Shown: positions 1 through 6,133, counted from the stretch's first letter. The stretch is 9,667 nt of DNA from Clostridiales bacterium (GCA_004555655.1 SFHJ01000044.1:1-9667); one strand, 5' to 3'. Notes: a model not told the origin generated them from the sequence alone. Numbers and translations are program-made.

Positions 1-534
1 CCTAATGAGGTCAAAGGAAACTGGAATGCTACACGGCCATTGGAAATTGTTGTGTCAGACATGACCATATTCAAGCATAAAGGTGCGCCCTGGGAATGGA
101 CGATTCTGTTGGATACGTTCAATAATGAGATATTGGCGCATCAGGCAACCCCTGTTCCCGGCAGTAACAAACCCTATTATCATTGCTTAGAGCATCTGAA
201 ACTGCTTGTAGGAAAGAAAGAGGAGCAGACACCCCAGGTAGTCTTCCACACCGACCGGGGTTCTGTCTACTCCTCGCGGGCTTTTTGCCAGTCCCACGAA
301 CATTATAACATACTTCGGTCAATGTCGCGAGAGGGGACTCCAACTGATAATCCAATCATCGAAGCATTAAACGGATGGATGAAAGAAGAACTCTATCTCG
401 ATTTCGGGCTGGCGACCACAGAGAATGTCCACTTGCTCTTGGATCAATATGTATATTACTTCAATAACAGGCGGCCTGCAGCCGCCTTGGGCTATAAAAG
501 CCCAGTTCAGTACAAAACCGAACTGGGCTTCTGA
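1..534 (+). CDS. IS3-family transposase OrfB, 3' part (5' end outside window)
   Basis: This is the catalytic (rve/DDE integrase) half of an IS3-family transposase, which cuts and joins IS ends during copy-out/paste-in transposition. The frame is open from base 1, so the TTG at 40 is internal and the true start lies to the left. Catalytic residues are visible: Asp in VVSDMT (codon 58-60), Asp in FHTDRGS (codon 253-255) and Glu in NPIIEALNGW (codon 361-363). The last two are separated by 35 residues, the DD(35)E spacing of IS3. The C-terminal YYFNNRRPAAALGYKSPVQY block is the usual IS3 ending, so the 3' end is intact. The gene is lower in GC than its neighbours, consistent with transfer. Its last codons also form a hairpin that reads as a terminator on the opposite strand. 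OrfA and the left end are not in the window, so whether the element is complete is unknown. Confidence 0.95.
   Translation, partial: PNEVKGNWNATRPLEIVVSDMTIFKHKGAPWEWTILLDTFNNEILAHQATPVPGSNKPYYHCLEHLKLLVGKKEEQTPQVVFHTDRGSVYSSRAFCQSHEHYNILRSMSREGTPTDNPIIEALNGWMKEELYLDFGLATTENVHLLLDQYVYYFNNRRPAAALGYKSPVQYKTELGF
494..530 (-). terminator. Intrinsic terminator on the minus strand, inside the transposase 3' codons
   Basis: There is a perfect 11-bp inverted repeat, AAGCCCAGTTC at 498-508 and GAACTGGGCTT at 520-530, with an 11-nt loop. Read on the minus strand the stem is followed by TTTTAT (494-499); on the plus strand no T tract follows. It should stop transcription coming leftward from the M29 gene, or antisense transcription entering the IS. 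The same bases encode the transposase C-terminus. Confidence 0.6.
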
Positions 535-609
535 TGCTATGGTGTTTTTCGCCGTCTACTTCTTCTTGACAAATGCATCATACGACCGGCGGTTCTGCTT
601 TATCGAATG
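535..609. mobile_element. Probable right end of the IS3-family element and junction with chromosome
   Basis: This stretch between the transposase stop (532-534) and the M29 stop (610-612) has no gene. The bases around 553-582 (GTCTACTT...TTGACAAATGCA) resemble the terminal inverted repeat region of IS3-family elements, recalled from family knowledge. The left end is outside the window, so the exact IS boundary and any target-site duplication cannot be defined. No clear terminator other than the one inside the transposase serves the M29 gene. Confidence 0.4.
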
Positions 610-1833
610 TTAAAATGCCCAGGTGCCGTCGCGGAAGATGGCAACAGTTCTGCCGTCGCGACAGACAGCGTCGATTGCGAGATCTCTGGAGCCAATCATG
701 AAGTCCTCATGCACCATCGAGTCATTCACGCCGAGGGCGCGGCACTCGTCGAGCGTCTTGTGCGCAAAGTCCTTGATGGTGTCAGCGAATCCCATGCCCA
801 GTGCCAGATGGCACGTCGCATTTTCATCAAAGAGCGTGTTGTAGAACAGAAGACCCGACTGGTTGATGGGGGAGTCGAACGGGACCAGCGCGCATTCGCC
901 GAGATAGCAGCTGCCCTCATCCATTTCGATGAGCTTGGTGAGCAACGTGTTGTTCTGTTCGGCATTCCATTCGACCGCCTTGCCTTCGTGGAAGCGAATC
1001 CAGAAGTTCTCAATCAGCTGGCCCTGATACGAAAGCGGTTTTGTGGAGTATACAACGCCCTCGGCAACGCCCTTTTTCGGCGAGATGAAGCATTCTTCGG
1101 TGGGGATGTTGGGGTTGAAGAAGATGCCCTGCAGGCTGGTTTCACCGCCGCCGCAGAACTGCGCCTCGTCGATCATACCGACGGTGAAGTCGGTGCCGTT
1201 GGAGGACTTGTAGTGCAGCTCTTTGATGCCGAGCGAGTTCAGATAGTTGCAGCGGTTCTGCAGGTCGGTGTTGTGCTCCTTCCACGCGGCAACGGGGTCA
1301 TCCCACACGCGGCTCGTTTCAAGAATCGCTTCCCACAGCTTTTCAATCGCCTGCGACGTGCGAAGCTGCGGGAACAGCTTCTTCGCCCACGCTGCGCCGG
1401 GTACGGCCGCGATGCACCACTGGTACTTGTTCTCGATCTGGTCGCGATAGCCCTTGATGATGGGGTACTTCTTCTGCTGAGACTTCGCCATCTTCTCCTG
1501 GTTGACGCCCTTGAGCCCATCGGGATCTTCGGAGATGAGATAGATGCGGCAGGGGATGGTGTCGACATAGTGCTGCCAGCGGGCTTCTTCATAGTTGTCG
1601 AGCTTCGAGAGCGTGGTAAGGCTGCGGTAACGCACATGCAGCTTTGTCAGCGGCTGATAATCCCAGTCGACGACAACCTTCTTCGCCTTCAGCTTGTAGC
1701 ATTCCTCGACCACCATCTGCACGAACTCCGGCTGGTCAAGCTCGGCCTGAATAAAAACCTCCTGCCCCTTCTGAACATTTACGCCGCACTCGGCGATCAG
1801 ACGGGCATATTTTCTGAGAATCGTTTTTTTCAT
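610..1833 (-). CDS. ampS: M29-family metalloaminopeptidase (AmpS/PepS/aminopeptidase T type)
   Basis: This is a cytoplasmic dinuclear-metal aminopeptidase that removes N-terminal residues from peptides. The 407-residue length is normal for M29. The metal-ligand set expected for the family is present in order: E246/E247 in NIPTEE, E313 in YLGECALVP, H342 in CHLALGMG, and H375 and D377 in VHEDFMIGS. The substrate-side motif SSNGTDFTV lies near 210-218. The ATG at 1833 is preceded on its strand by GCAGGAGC about 8 nt upstream, and the protein begins with the usual MKK...YARLIAECGVNVQKGQ start. It is divergent from the M18 peptidase gene and convergent with the IS3 transposase; its stop is only about 75 nt from the transposase stop. 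It looks intact despite the IS behind it. Family assignment is firm; substrate preference cannot be read from sequence. The symbol follows the family and is not proof of orthology. Confidence 0.93.
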   Translation of the reverse strand: MKKTILRKYARLIAECGVNVQKGQEVFIQAELDQPEFVQMVVEECYKLKAKKVVVDWDYQPLTKLHVRYRSLTTLSKLDNYEEARWQHYVDTIPCRIYLISEDPDGLKGVNQEKMAKSQQKKYPIIKGYRDQIENKYQWCIAAVPGAAWAKKLFPQLRTSQAIEKLWEAILETSRVWDDPVAAWKEHNTDLQNRCNYLNSLGIKELHYKSSNGTDFTVGMIDEAQFCGGGETSLQGIFFNPNIPTEECFISPKKGVAEGVVYSTKPLSYQGQLIENFWIRFHEGKAVEWNAEQNNTLLTKLIEMDEGSCYLGECALVPFDSPINQSGLLFYNTLFDENATCHLALGMGFADTIKDFAHKTLDECRALGVNDSMVHEDFMIGSRDLAIDAVCRDGRTVAIFRDGTWAF

Positions 1834-1867
1834 AATGAACGCTCCTGCTTATTTAGATTTCCCGACT

Positions 1868-1895
1868 ATGATACCATGTTTTACCGCGTTTGCAA
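1868..1895 (-). promoter_or_regulatory. Sigma-A-like promoter for the M29 gene
   Basis: On the minus strand, TTGCAA (1890-1895) and TATCAT (1868-1873) are separated by 16 bp. The -10 matches TATAAT at 5 of 6 positions and the -35 matches TTGACA at 4 of 6. It lies about 35 bp upstream of the M29 ATG. Confidence 0.55.
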
Positions 1896-1935
1896 AGCCC
1901 CGCGCGAAAAAAGTAGCCCACTTGAAACCCCGCGC
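1895..1935. repeat. Spaced direct repeat AA[G/A]CCCCGCGC between divergent promoters
   Basis: AAGCCCCGCGC (1895-1905) and AAACCCCGCGC (1925-1935) differ at one base and are exactly 30 bp apart, about three helical turns. The first touches the M29 -35 box and the second overlaps the M18 -35 box and its downstream spacer. A shared operator is possible, but the repeats could also be chance GC-rich sequence. Confidence 0.3.
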
Positions 1936-1950
1936 AGAACGTGATATTGT
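1922..1950 (+). promoter_or_regulatory. Sigma-A-like promoter for the M18 gene
   Basis: TTGAAA (1922-1927) and TATTGT (1945-1950) are separated by the ideal 17 bp, 28 bp upstream of the M18 ATG. The ribosome site AAGGAGG (1964-1970) follows directly. Confidence 0.5.
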
Positions 1951-1978
1951 ATGAGTAACACACAAGGAGGAATTTGCG

Positions 1979-3277
1979 ATGAGAAACTATGTTGATTCGC
2001 TTCTGGATTTTATTGAGCAAAGCCCCAGCTGCTACCATGTGGTGCAGAATTTTGCCGAAATGCTGCGCGCGCAGGGCTACCATCCGCTCGATGAGGGCAG
2101 GCAGTGGACGCTGCAGCCCGGCGGAAAGTATTATACCACACGCAATGGCTCGTCTATTCTGGCCTTCCGTGTGCCCGCTTGCGGGCCGAAGGGCTTCATG
2201 CTGTCCGCCGCGCATTCCGACTGCCCGACGTTCAAGCTGAAAGAGAACCCGGAAAAAGCGGGGCAGTATGTGCAGCTGTCCACAGAAAAATACGGCGGTA
2301 TGCTCATGGCGCCGTGGTTTGACCGGCCGCTCTCCATCGCAGGCCGCGTGCTCGTGAGCGAAAATGGAAAAATTGTCACCAGGCTCGTGAACATCGACCG
2401 CGACCTGCTCGTGATCCCCAGCGTGGCCATCCATATGAACCGGGCGGCCAACGACGGGGTCAAGCTGATGGCGAACGTCGATACGCTGCCGCTCTACGGC
2501 GGCAAGGACGCTGCGGGCAGCCTCATGCCACTTATCGCCGGGGCCGCAGGCGCAAAGCAGGAAAACATCCTCGGTCACGACCTGTATCTGTACGTGCGCG
2601 GCCGCGGCATGGTATTCGGCGCGCAGGGCGAGTTTGTGCTCTCACCGAAGCTCGACGATCTGGCCTGTGCGTACGGCTGTATGCAGGGCTTTCTGGAGGC
2701 GGAAGAAAGTGCGGCCATTCCCGTCTGCTGTATCTTCGACAATGAGGAGGTCGGCAGCGAGACAAAGCAAGGCGCGGCGTCAAACCTGCTGCGTGACACG
2801 CTGCGGCGCATCTGCCACGCGCTTGGCCTGAATGAGGAGCAGTACCTGCGCCTGCTTGCAAACAGCTTCATGGTCTCGGCCGACAACGGTCACGCCGTGC
2901 ACCCCAACCACCCCGAATATTCAGACCCCGGCAACAGCCCCGTTCTGAACGGCGGCGTGGTGGTGAAGTTCAACGCCAATCAGCGCTACACGACCGACGG
3001 CGTTTCGTGCGCCATCTTTCAATCCGTCTGCCGGAAGGCGGGCGTTGCGACGCAGATCTACGCCAACCGCTCCGACCTTCCCGGCGGCTCGACACTGGGC
3101 TCAATTTCCAATGCGCGCGTGGCCGTCAAAACGGTGGATATCGGCCTTGCGCAGCTGGCGATGCACTCGTGCGTCGAGACGGCGGGCGCTAAGGACGTTA
3201 AGAGCATGGTGCGCGCGATGCGGCAGCTCTACAGCACAAGCCTTTCCGCGGATGAAAGCGGCATCACACTCGAATAA
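1979..3277 (+). CDS. apeB: M18-family aminopeptidase (aspartyl aminopeptidase type)
   Basis: This is a cytoplasmic zinc aminopeptidase of the M18 family; members typically remove N-terminal Asp or Glu and form large oligomers. At 432 residues it is of normal length. The M18 motifs are in order: SAAHSDCPTFKLK with H79 and D81, SPKLDDLACAYG with D226, FDNEEVGSETKQGA with catalytic E256 and ligand E257, VSADNGHAVHPNHP with D302, and AMHSCVE with H396. These match the expected H/D/E/D/H metal set. The ATG at 1979 sits 8 nt after a full AAGGAGG, and MRNYVDSLLDFIEQSPSCYHVV is the usual family start. The gene is divergent from M29 and convergent with plsY, with which it shares a terminator. Family call is firm; acidic substrate preference is inferred from the family. 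Confidence 0.95.
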   Translation: MRNYVDSLLDFIEQSPSCYHVVQNFAEMLRAQGYHPLDEGRQWTLQPGGKYYTTRNGSSILAFRVPACGPKGFMLSAAHSDCPTFKLKENPEKAGQYVQLSTEKYGGMLMAPWFDRPLSIAGRVLVSENGKIVTRLVNIDRDLLVIPSVAIHMNRAANDGVKLMANVDTLPLYGGKDAAGSLMPLIAGAAGAKQENILGHDLYLYVRGRGMVFGAQGEFVLSPKLDDLACAYGCMQGFLEAEESAAIPVCCIFDNEEVGSETKQGAASNLLRDTLRRICHALGLNEEQYLRLLANSFMVSADNGHAVHPNHPEYSDPGNSPVLNGGVVVKFNANQRYTTDGVSCAIFQSVCRKAGVATQIYANRSDLPGGSTLGSISNARVAVKTVDIGLAQLAMHSCVETAGAKDVKSMVRAMRQLYSTSLSADESGITLE

Positions 3278-3281
3278 CAAA

Positions 3282-3313
3282 CCGGCGGCAGGATCTTCCT
3301 GCCGCCGGATTTT
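3282..3313. terminator. Terminator between convergent M18 and plsY genes
   Basis: A perfect 12-bp GC-rich inverted repeat, CCGGCGGCAGGA at 3282-3293 and TCCTGCCGCCGG at 3297-3308, is followed on + by ATTTTA. On the minus strand the stem is followed by TTTGTT. It sits between two convergent genes and probably ends both, more clearly the plus-strand one. Confidence 0.8.
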
Positions 3314-3917
3314 ATGCTTTTCTGTGGCCGAAGTGGAACTTCGGCTCCGTGCCCTTGATGAGCCGGCGGATATTTGCCTGATGCATCACCAGAATGAGCA
3401 GCGCTGCGAATGTGGACAGCACCAGATGCACAGGCTCGTGCGTGAAAAACGGCGCACACACAGCTACGGCCACAGCTGCAGTCATGGACGAAACCGACGC
3501 TCTGCGGAAGATAAGCGCCATCAGCACGAAGGCTGCAATGGCAATCAGAAACAGCCGCCAGTCGAGCATCATTGCCACGGCCGCGCCGGTAGAGACGGCT
3601 TTGCCGCCCTTGAAGCGGAAATAGATGGGGAAACAGTGGCCAAGCAGGCATGCAACGCCTGCGATGCACAGCCCCAGCTCGCCATACAGGAGCCTGCCCA
3701 GCCACATGGCGAGCACGCCCTTGAGAAAATCACCCAAAAATGTCAGCGCGCCCGCGCCGAAACCCATCACACGCGCGACATTGGCCGCACCGGCATTGCC
3801 GCTGCCCTGCTTGCGCACGTCGTTTCCGAATACGAAACGCGAGAGCAGAATCGAAACGCTCACCGAGCCGATGAGGTAACCCAAAACGGCACAGAGCAAA
3901 CCGTACACGATATTCAT
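3312..3917 (-). CDS. plsY: Glycerol-3-phosphate acyltransferase PlsY
   Basis: This integral membrane enzyme transfers an acyl group from acyl-phosphate (made by PlsX) to glycerol-3-phosphate, giving lysophosphatidic acid, the first step of phospholipid synthesis. At 201 residues it is of usual PlsY length with several hydrophobic segments. The three conserved motifs are visible: GSGNAGAANVAR (38-49), GHCFPIYFRFKGGKAVST (93-110, with the phosphate-binding KGGKAV), and HQANIRRLIKGTEPKF near the C-terminus. The frame is open far upstream (to 4337), but the ATG at 3917 gives the canonical start MNIVYGLLCAVLGYLIGS, has GGGAAG about 7 nt upstream, and follows a promoter; the extension is a low-complexity shadow of the M42 gene. 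It is a single-gene unit; plsX is not in the window. Confidence 0.96.
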   Translation of the reverse strand: MNIVYGLLCAVLGYLIGSVSVSILLSRFVFGNDVRKQGSGNAGAANVARVMGFGAGALTFLGDFLKGVLAMWLGRLLYGELGLCIAGVACLLGHCFPIYFRFKGGKAVSTGAAVAMMLDWRLFLIAIAAFVLMALIFRRASVSSMTAAVAVAVCAPFFTHEPVHLVLSTFAALLILVMHQANIRRLIKGTEPKFHFGHRKA

Positions 3918-3949
3918 ATGATCGCTTCCCTTGCTGTGTTGTATTGGAA

Positions 3950-3977
3950 AGTATACCACATTTTGCCGGGCAAACAA
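3950..3977 (-). promoter_or_regulatory. Sigma-A-like promoter for plsY
   Basis: On the minus strand, TTGTTT (3972-3977) and TATACT (3950-3955) are separated by 16 bp. The -10 matches the consensus at 5 of 6. It lies about 33 bp upstream of the plsY ATG. Its position supports the 3917 start over the longer frame. Confidence 0.5.
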
Positions 3978-4059
3978 TGAATAATGTGTGAAATTTCGAG
4001 GTTGCGGCGTTTGCTGCCGTCTGCGTCCCGTCCGCCGCCCATAACAGGAAAGCCCGCGC

Positions 4060-4088
4060 TTGCGTGCAGACAGATTGTATGCTACACT
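4060..4088 (+). promoter_or_regulatory. Candidate extended -10 promoter for the M42 gene
   Basis: TTGCGT (4060-4065) and TACACT (4083-4088) have a 17-bp spacer. A TG one base before the -10 (TGCTACACT) gives an extended -10 element, which can compensate for the weak -35. It lies 31 bp upstream of the M42 ATG. Confidence 0.45.
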
Positions 4089-4119
4089 AAGCGCATAAAA
4101 CAGGAAAAGAGGCGTTTTT

Positions 4120-5157
4120 ATGGACAAAGAATATGCCGTCTTTGCGGCTGAACAGGCCAAAGAGCTGCTGGGTGTTGACAGCCCCACGGGCTTTACCGCC
4201 AAGGCCGCCGAATGGGTTCGCGCGGCGTTTTCCGCGCTGGGCTTTTCCGCCGGCATCACCACAAAAGGCGGCGTTTTGATCGACCTTGGCGGCGCGGATG
4301 AGGCGGACGCGCTGCTGCTGCAGGCGCACACCGACACGCTTGGCGCGATGGTGGCCGAGGTGAAGGGGAACGGCCGCCTGCGCGTGAGTGCGCTTGGTGG
4401 TATGCGTGCGGAAAATGCCGAGGCCGAGAACGTGCGCGTCTACACCCGCGCGGGAAAGGTCATCGAGGGCACGCTGCAGCTTTGCAACGCGTCGGTGCAC
4501 GTCAACGGCGAGTACGGCGCAACCAAGCGCAGCTTTGACACGACCGAAATCGTGCTGGATGAGGACGTGAAAAGCGCCGAGGATACGCGCGCGCTGGGCG
4601 TGGAGGTGGGCGACATCGTCTGCTTCGACCCCAGAACAAGGATCACGGAATCCGGCTATATCAAAAGCCGCTTTTTGGATGACAAGCTCTCGGTGGGCAT
4701 TCTGCTGGGTCTTGCAAAGTATCTGCACGACACCGGCAAAACGCCCGCGCGGCGCGTCTACGCGCACGTCACGGTCTATGAAGAGGTCGGCCACGGCGGC
4801 GCGGGCTCGGTCCCTGCGGGCGTGACGGAGTCGATCAGCGTCGACATGGGCTGCGTGGGCGACGGCCTGCAGTGCACGGAAAAGCAGGTCTCCATCTGCG
4901 CCAAGGACTCCGGCGGGCCGTACAGCTACGAAGTCGTGGGTAAGCTCATTGACGCGGCAAAGCGCGAGGGTGCGGACTACGCCGTGGATGTCTATCCGCA
5001 CTACGGCTCCGACGTCGAGGCGACGCTCAGCGCCGGCTGTGATATCCGCCACGGGCTCATTGGCGCAGGCGTGTACGCCAGCCACGGCTATGAGCGCAGC
5101 CACATTGACGGCGTCTGGAGCGCGCTCAAGGTGCTCAAGGGCTATCTTGCCATCTGA
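4120..5157 (+). CDS. M42-family metallopeptidase (glutamyl aminopeptidase/FrvX/YsdC-like)
   Basis: This is a cytoplasmic dinuclear-metal aminopeptidase; M42 enzymes often form large tetrahedral (TET) particles that degrade peptides. At 345 residues it is of normal length. Expected catalytic positions are present: H70 and D72 in LQAHTDTLGAMV, bridging D187 in FLDDKLSVG, general-base E221 and ligand E222 in YEEVGHGG, D242 in SVDMG, and H322 in ASHGYERSH. The PA-like beta insert of the family lies between about 85 and 180 (RLRVSALGG). The ATG at 4120 follows AAGAGG with a 7-nt gap. M42 proteins are known both as aminopeptidases and in operons annotated as glucanases; the neighbours favour peptidase. 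It has its own promoter and terminator. Confidence 0.94.
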   Translation: MDKEYAVFAAEQAKELLGVDSPTGFTAKAAEWVRAAFSALGFSAGITTKGGVLIDLGGADEADALLLQAHTDTLGAMVAEVKGNGRLRVSALGGMRAENAEAENVRVYTRAGKVIEGTLQLCNASVHVNGEYGATKRSFDTTEIVLDEDVKSAEDTRALGVEVGDIVCFDPRTRITESGYIKSRFLDDKLSVGILLGLAKYLHDTGKTPARRVYAHVTVYEEVGHGGAGSVPAGVTESISVDMGCVGDGLQCTEKQVSICAKDSGGPYSYEVVGKLIDAAKREGADYAVDVYPHYGSDVEATLSAGCDIRHGLIGAGVYASHGYERSHIDGVWSALKVLKGYLAI

Positions 5158-5163
5158 ATACGC

Positions 5164-5199
5164 AAAAAAATGACCGCTCCGGCAGGAGCGGTCATTTTT
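5164..5199. terminator. Strong bidirectional terminator between the M42 gene and thiT
   Basis: A perfect 15-bp inverted repeat, AAAAATGACCGCTCC at 5166-5180 and GGAGCGGTCATTTTT at 5185-5199, has a 4-nt loop. The GC-rich stem is flanked by T tracts on both strands (5 on +, 7 on -). It lies 7 nt after the M42 stop and 8 nt after the thiT stop, serving both convergent genes. Confidence 0.92.
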
Positions 5200-5206
5200 A
5201 CTCTGA

Positions 5207-5770
5207 TTACTTTTTGATGTCCTCGGCGCGCAGGTATTTGCCAAGGGGCTTGATGAGCAGCGCGAAGATGACAAGGCACAGCGCCATGTCGATGACCATG
5301 TAGAAGCCGTTGTAGAGCAGCGAATAGAACCACGGCGTGGTCATGGTCATGCCAAAGAAGTTTTCCGGCATATACTCGGCCCAGACGGTGGCGCCGACCA
5401 CATAGTGCACCAGAAAGCGCGCGGCGGAGCCGACGACGGTGCCGAGGAAGATGCTGGAGTCCTTGCCGCGGAAGATGCCCGCGAAGCCCAGCACCGTGAA
5501 CGCGACCAGATAGTCGCCGATGATCGACTGCCAGCCGATGGCGAAGCCGCCGTCAAACATGAACTGCAGCACGCCGAATACAAAGCCGCTCAGAAGGCCC
5601 GGGCCCACGCCCCAGCGGCATGCGTACAGGAAAATCGGCAGCATGGACAGGCAGATCGAGCCGCCCCACGGCATTTCCCACAGTTTGATGTAGCTCAGAA
5701 TCTGCGCCAGAACGACCATGATGGCGCCCTCGCACAGGCAGCGGAGCGTCATTCTTGTTTTTGCTTTCAT
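5207..5770 (-). CDS. thiT: ThiT, thiamine-binding S component of an ECF transporter
   Basis: ThiT is the membrane substrate-binding subunit that captures thiamine and works with the shared energizing module EcfA-EcfA'-EcfT, which is not in this window. At 187 residues it is of ThiT size with about six hydrophobic segments. The tryptophan-rich loop KLWEMPWGGSICLSMLPIF (29-47) is a ThiT hallmark. W35, H122, W130 and N154 resemble the thiamine-contact set described for L. lactis ThiT, compared from memory. The frame continues upstream to 5842, but the ATG at 5770 gives MKAKTRMTLRCLCEGA and has GGGAGG (5778-5783) exactly 7 nt before it; the upstream part would run through the terminator and riboswitch. 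A TPP riboswitch in the leader independently supports thiamine transport. Confidence 0.94.
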   Translation of the reverse strand: MKAKTRMTLRCLCEGAIMVVLAQILSYIKLWEMPWGGSICLSMLPIFLYACRWGVGPGLLSGFVFGVLQFMFDGGFAIGWQSIIGDYLVAFTVLGFAGIFRGKDSSIFLGTVVGSAARFLVHYVVGATVWAEYMPENFFGMTMTTPWFYSLLYNGFYMVIDMALCLVIFALLIKPLGKYLRAEDIKK

Positions 5771-5783
5771 ACAAAAACCTCCC

Positions 5784-5826
5784 AAAAAATAGTACCGCAT
5801 GGCAACCGAGCGGTGCAGTGCGGTAC
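5784..5826 (-). terminator. Riboswitch-controlled terminator in the thiT leader (expression platform)
   Basis: On the minus strand an 8-bp stem, GTACCGCA (5819-5826) and TGCGGTAC (5792-5799), is followed by TATTTTTT (5784-5791). It lies 13 nt downstream of the TPP aptamer and its U tract abuts the thiT ribosome site, so transcription should stop before thiT when TPP is bound. The competing antiterminator pairing was not identified. Confidence 0.8.
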
Positions 5827-5839
5827 GAAACGTCTTGTC

Positions 5840-5932
5840 CAAACAGCTTCCTACGCCGGCATTACCCGGATCAGGTGAAAGGGACCTGCGCGAAGCGCAA
5901 TCTCAGCCGGAAATCCAGCGCCCCCGTGTTCG
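5840..5932 (-). ncRNA. TPP riboswitch aptamer (THI element) upstream of thiT
   Basis: On the minus strand the conserved TPP aptamer blocks are present in order: GGGGGCGC, then GGCTGAGATTGCGC, then ACCTGATCCGGGTAATGCC and GCGTAGGAAG. CTGAGA and the CCTGAT...GGGTAATGCC...GCGTAGG blocks are the diagnostic pyrimidine- and pyrophosphate-sensing elements. A P1 helix closes it: CGAACA (5927-5932) with TGTTTG (5840-5845). The helix GCGC-TTC-GCGC next to CTGAGATT is a small variable P3a-like stem. Repression by thiamine pyrophosphate is expected through the terminator that follows. Confidence 0.96.
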
Positions 5933-5952
5933 ATTGTTTTGCGGTCGGGGAT

Positions 5953-5981
5953 ATTATAGTGTATTGCACCAAAATGTGCAA
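5953..5981 (-). promoter_or_regulatory. Near-consensus sigma-A promoter for the thiT riboswitch transcript
   Basis: On the minus strand, TTGCAC (5976-5981) and a perfect TATAAT (5953-5958) are separated by the ideal 17 bp. The expected transcript start (about 5946) lies some 14 nt before the aptamer, as needed. The -35 hexamer is also one arm of a dyad, TTGCAC/GTGCAA (5964-5981). Confidence 0.85.
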
Positions 5982-6003
5982 GAGGCAGATGAAACTTTTC
6001 AGG

Positions 6004-6016
6004 ACGGCTGAGCCGT
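6004..6016. promoter_or_regulatory. Candidate operator dyad ACGGCT-G-AGCCGT
   Basis: This perfect 6-1-6 palindrome lies between the divergent thiT and MATE promoters. With a single-base centre it is unlikely to be an RNA hairpin and looks more like a binding site for a dimeric regulator. Two CGTGCA direct repeats (6023-6028, 6034-6039) lie beside it. No regulator is identified; the site could be chance. Confidence 0.25.
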
Positions 6017-6083
6017 TTGCCGCGTGCAGAAAACGTGCATGCAGGGGTATAAAAACCGCATAAAGAAAATTTTACCGACCCTC

Positions 6084-6111
6084 TTGAAAAACGGCAAAAA
6101 AGGCGTATGAT
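6084..6111 (+). promoter_or_regulatory. Sigma-A-like promoter for the MATE gene
   Basis: TTGAAA (6084-6089) and TATGAT (6106-6111) are separated by 16 bp. The -10 contains the ATG at 6107 that would give the longest frame, so that ATG cannot be the translation start. The predicted transcript start (about 6117) coincides with a GC-rich hairpin (6117-6133). Confidence 0.6.
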
Positions 6112-6116
6112 GGTAT

Positions 6117-6133
6117 GGCCCGCGCGGCGGGCC
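6117..6133 (+). promoter_or_regulatory. 5'-terminal GC hairpin in the MATE mRNA leader
   Basis: GGCCCGC (6117-6123) and GCGGGCC (6127-6133) form a perfect 7-bp stem with a 3-nt loop. It begins where transcription is predicted to start and ends 2 nt before AGGAGG. It may stabilise the mRNA or affect ribosome access. Function is inferred from position only. Confidence 0.35.

Noticed and set aside
607..1944. Long plus-strand open frame of 445 codons opposite the M29 gene
   Set aside because: It is the antisense shadow of the M29 gene, with no ribosome site and no recognisable family; the minus-strand product has all M29 motifs.
3978..4059. Possible structured RNA between plsY and the M42 gene
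   Set aside because: Only short weak pairings such as GCGGC/GCCGT were seen and no known motif; nothing beyond promoters can be supported here.
3918..4337. N-terminal extension of PlsY to 341 residues
   Set aside because: The added part is low-complexity antisense of the M42 gene, runs through the plsY promoter, and lacks a ribosome site; the start at 3917 gives the canonical PlsY N-terminus.
4087..5274. 395-codon minus-strand frame opposite the M42 gene
   Set aside because: Antisense shadow in GC-rich DNA; no family resemblance and it crosses the bidirectional terminator.
5771..5842. Upstream extension of ThiT by 24 residues
   Set aside because: It lies in the terminator hairpin; the ATG at 5770 has a full ribosome site at ideal spacing.
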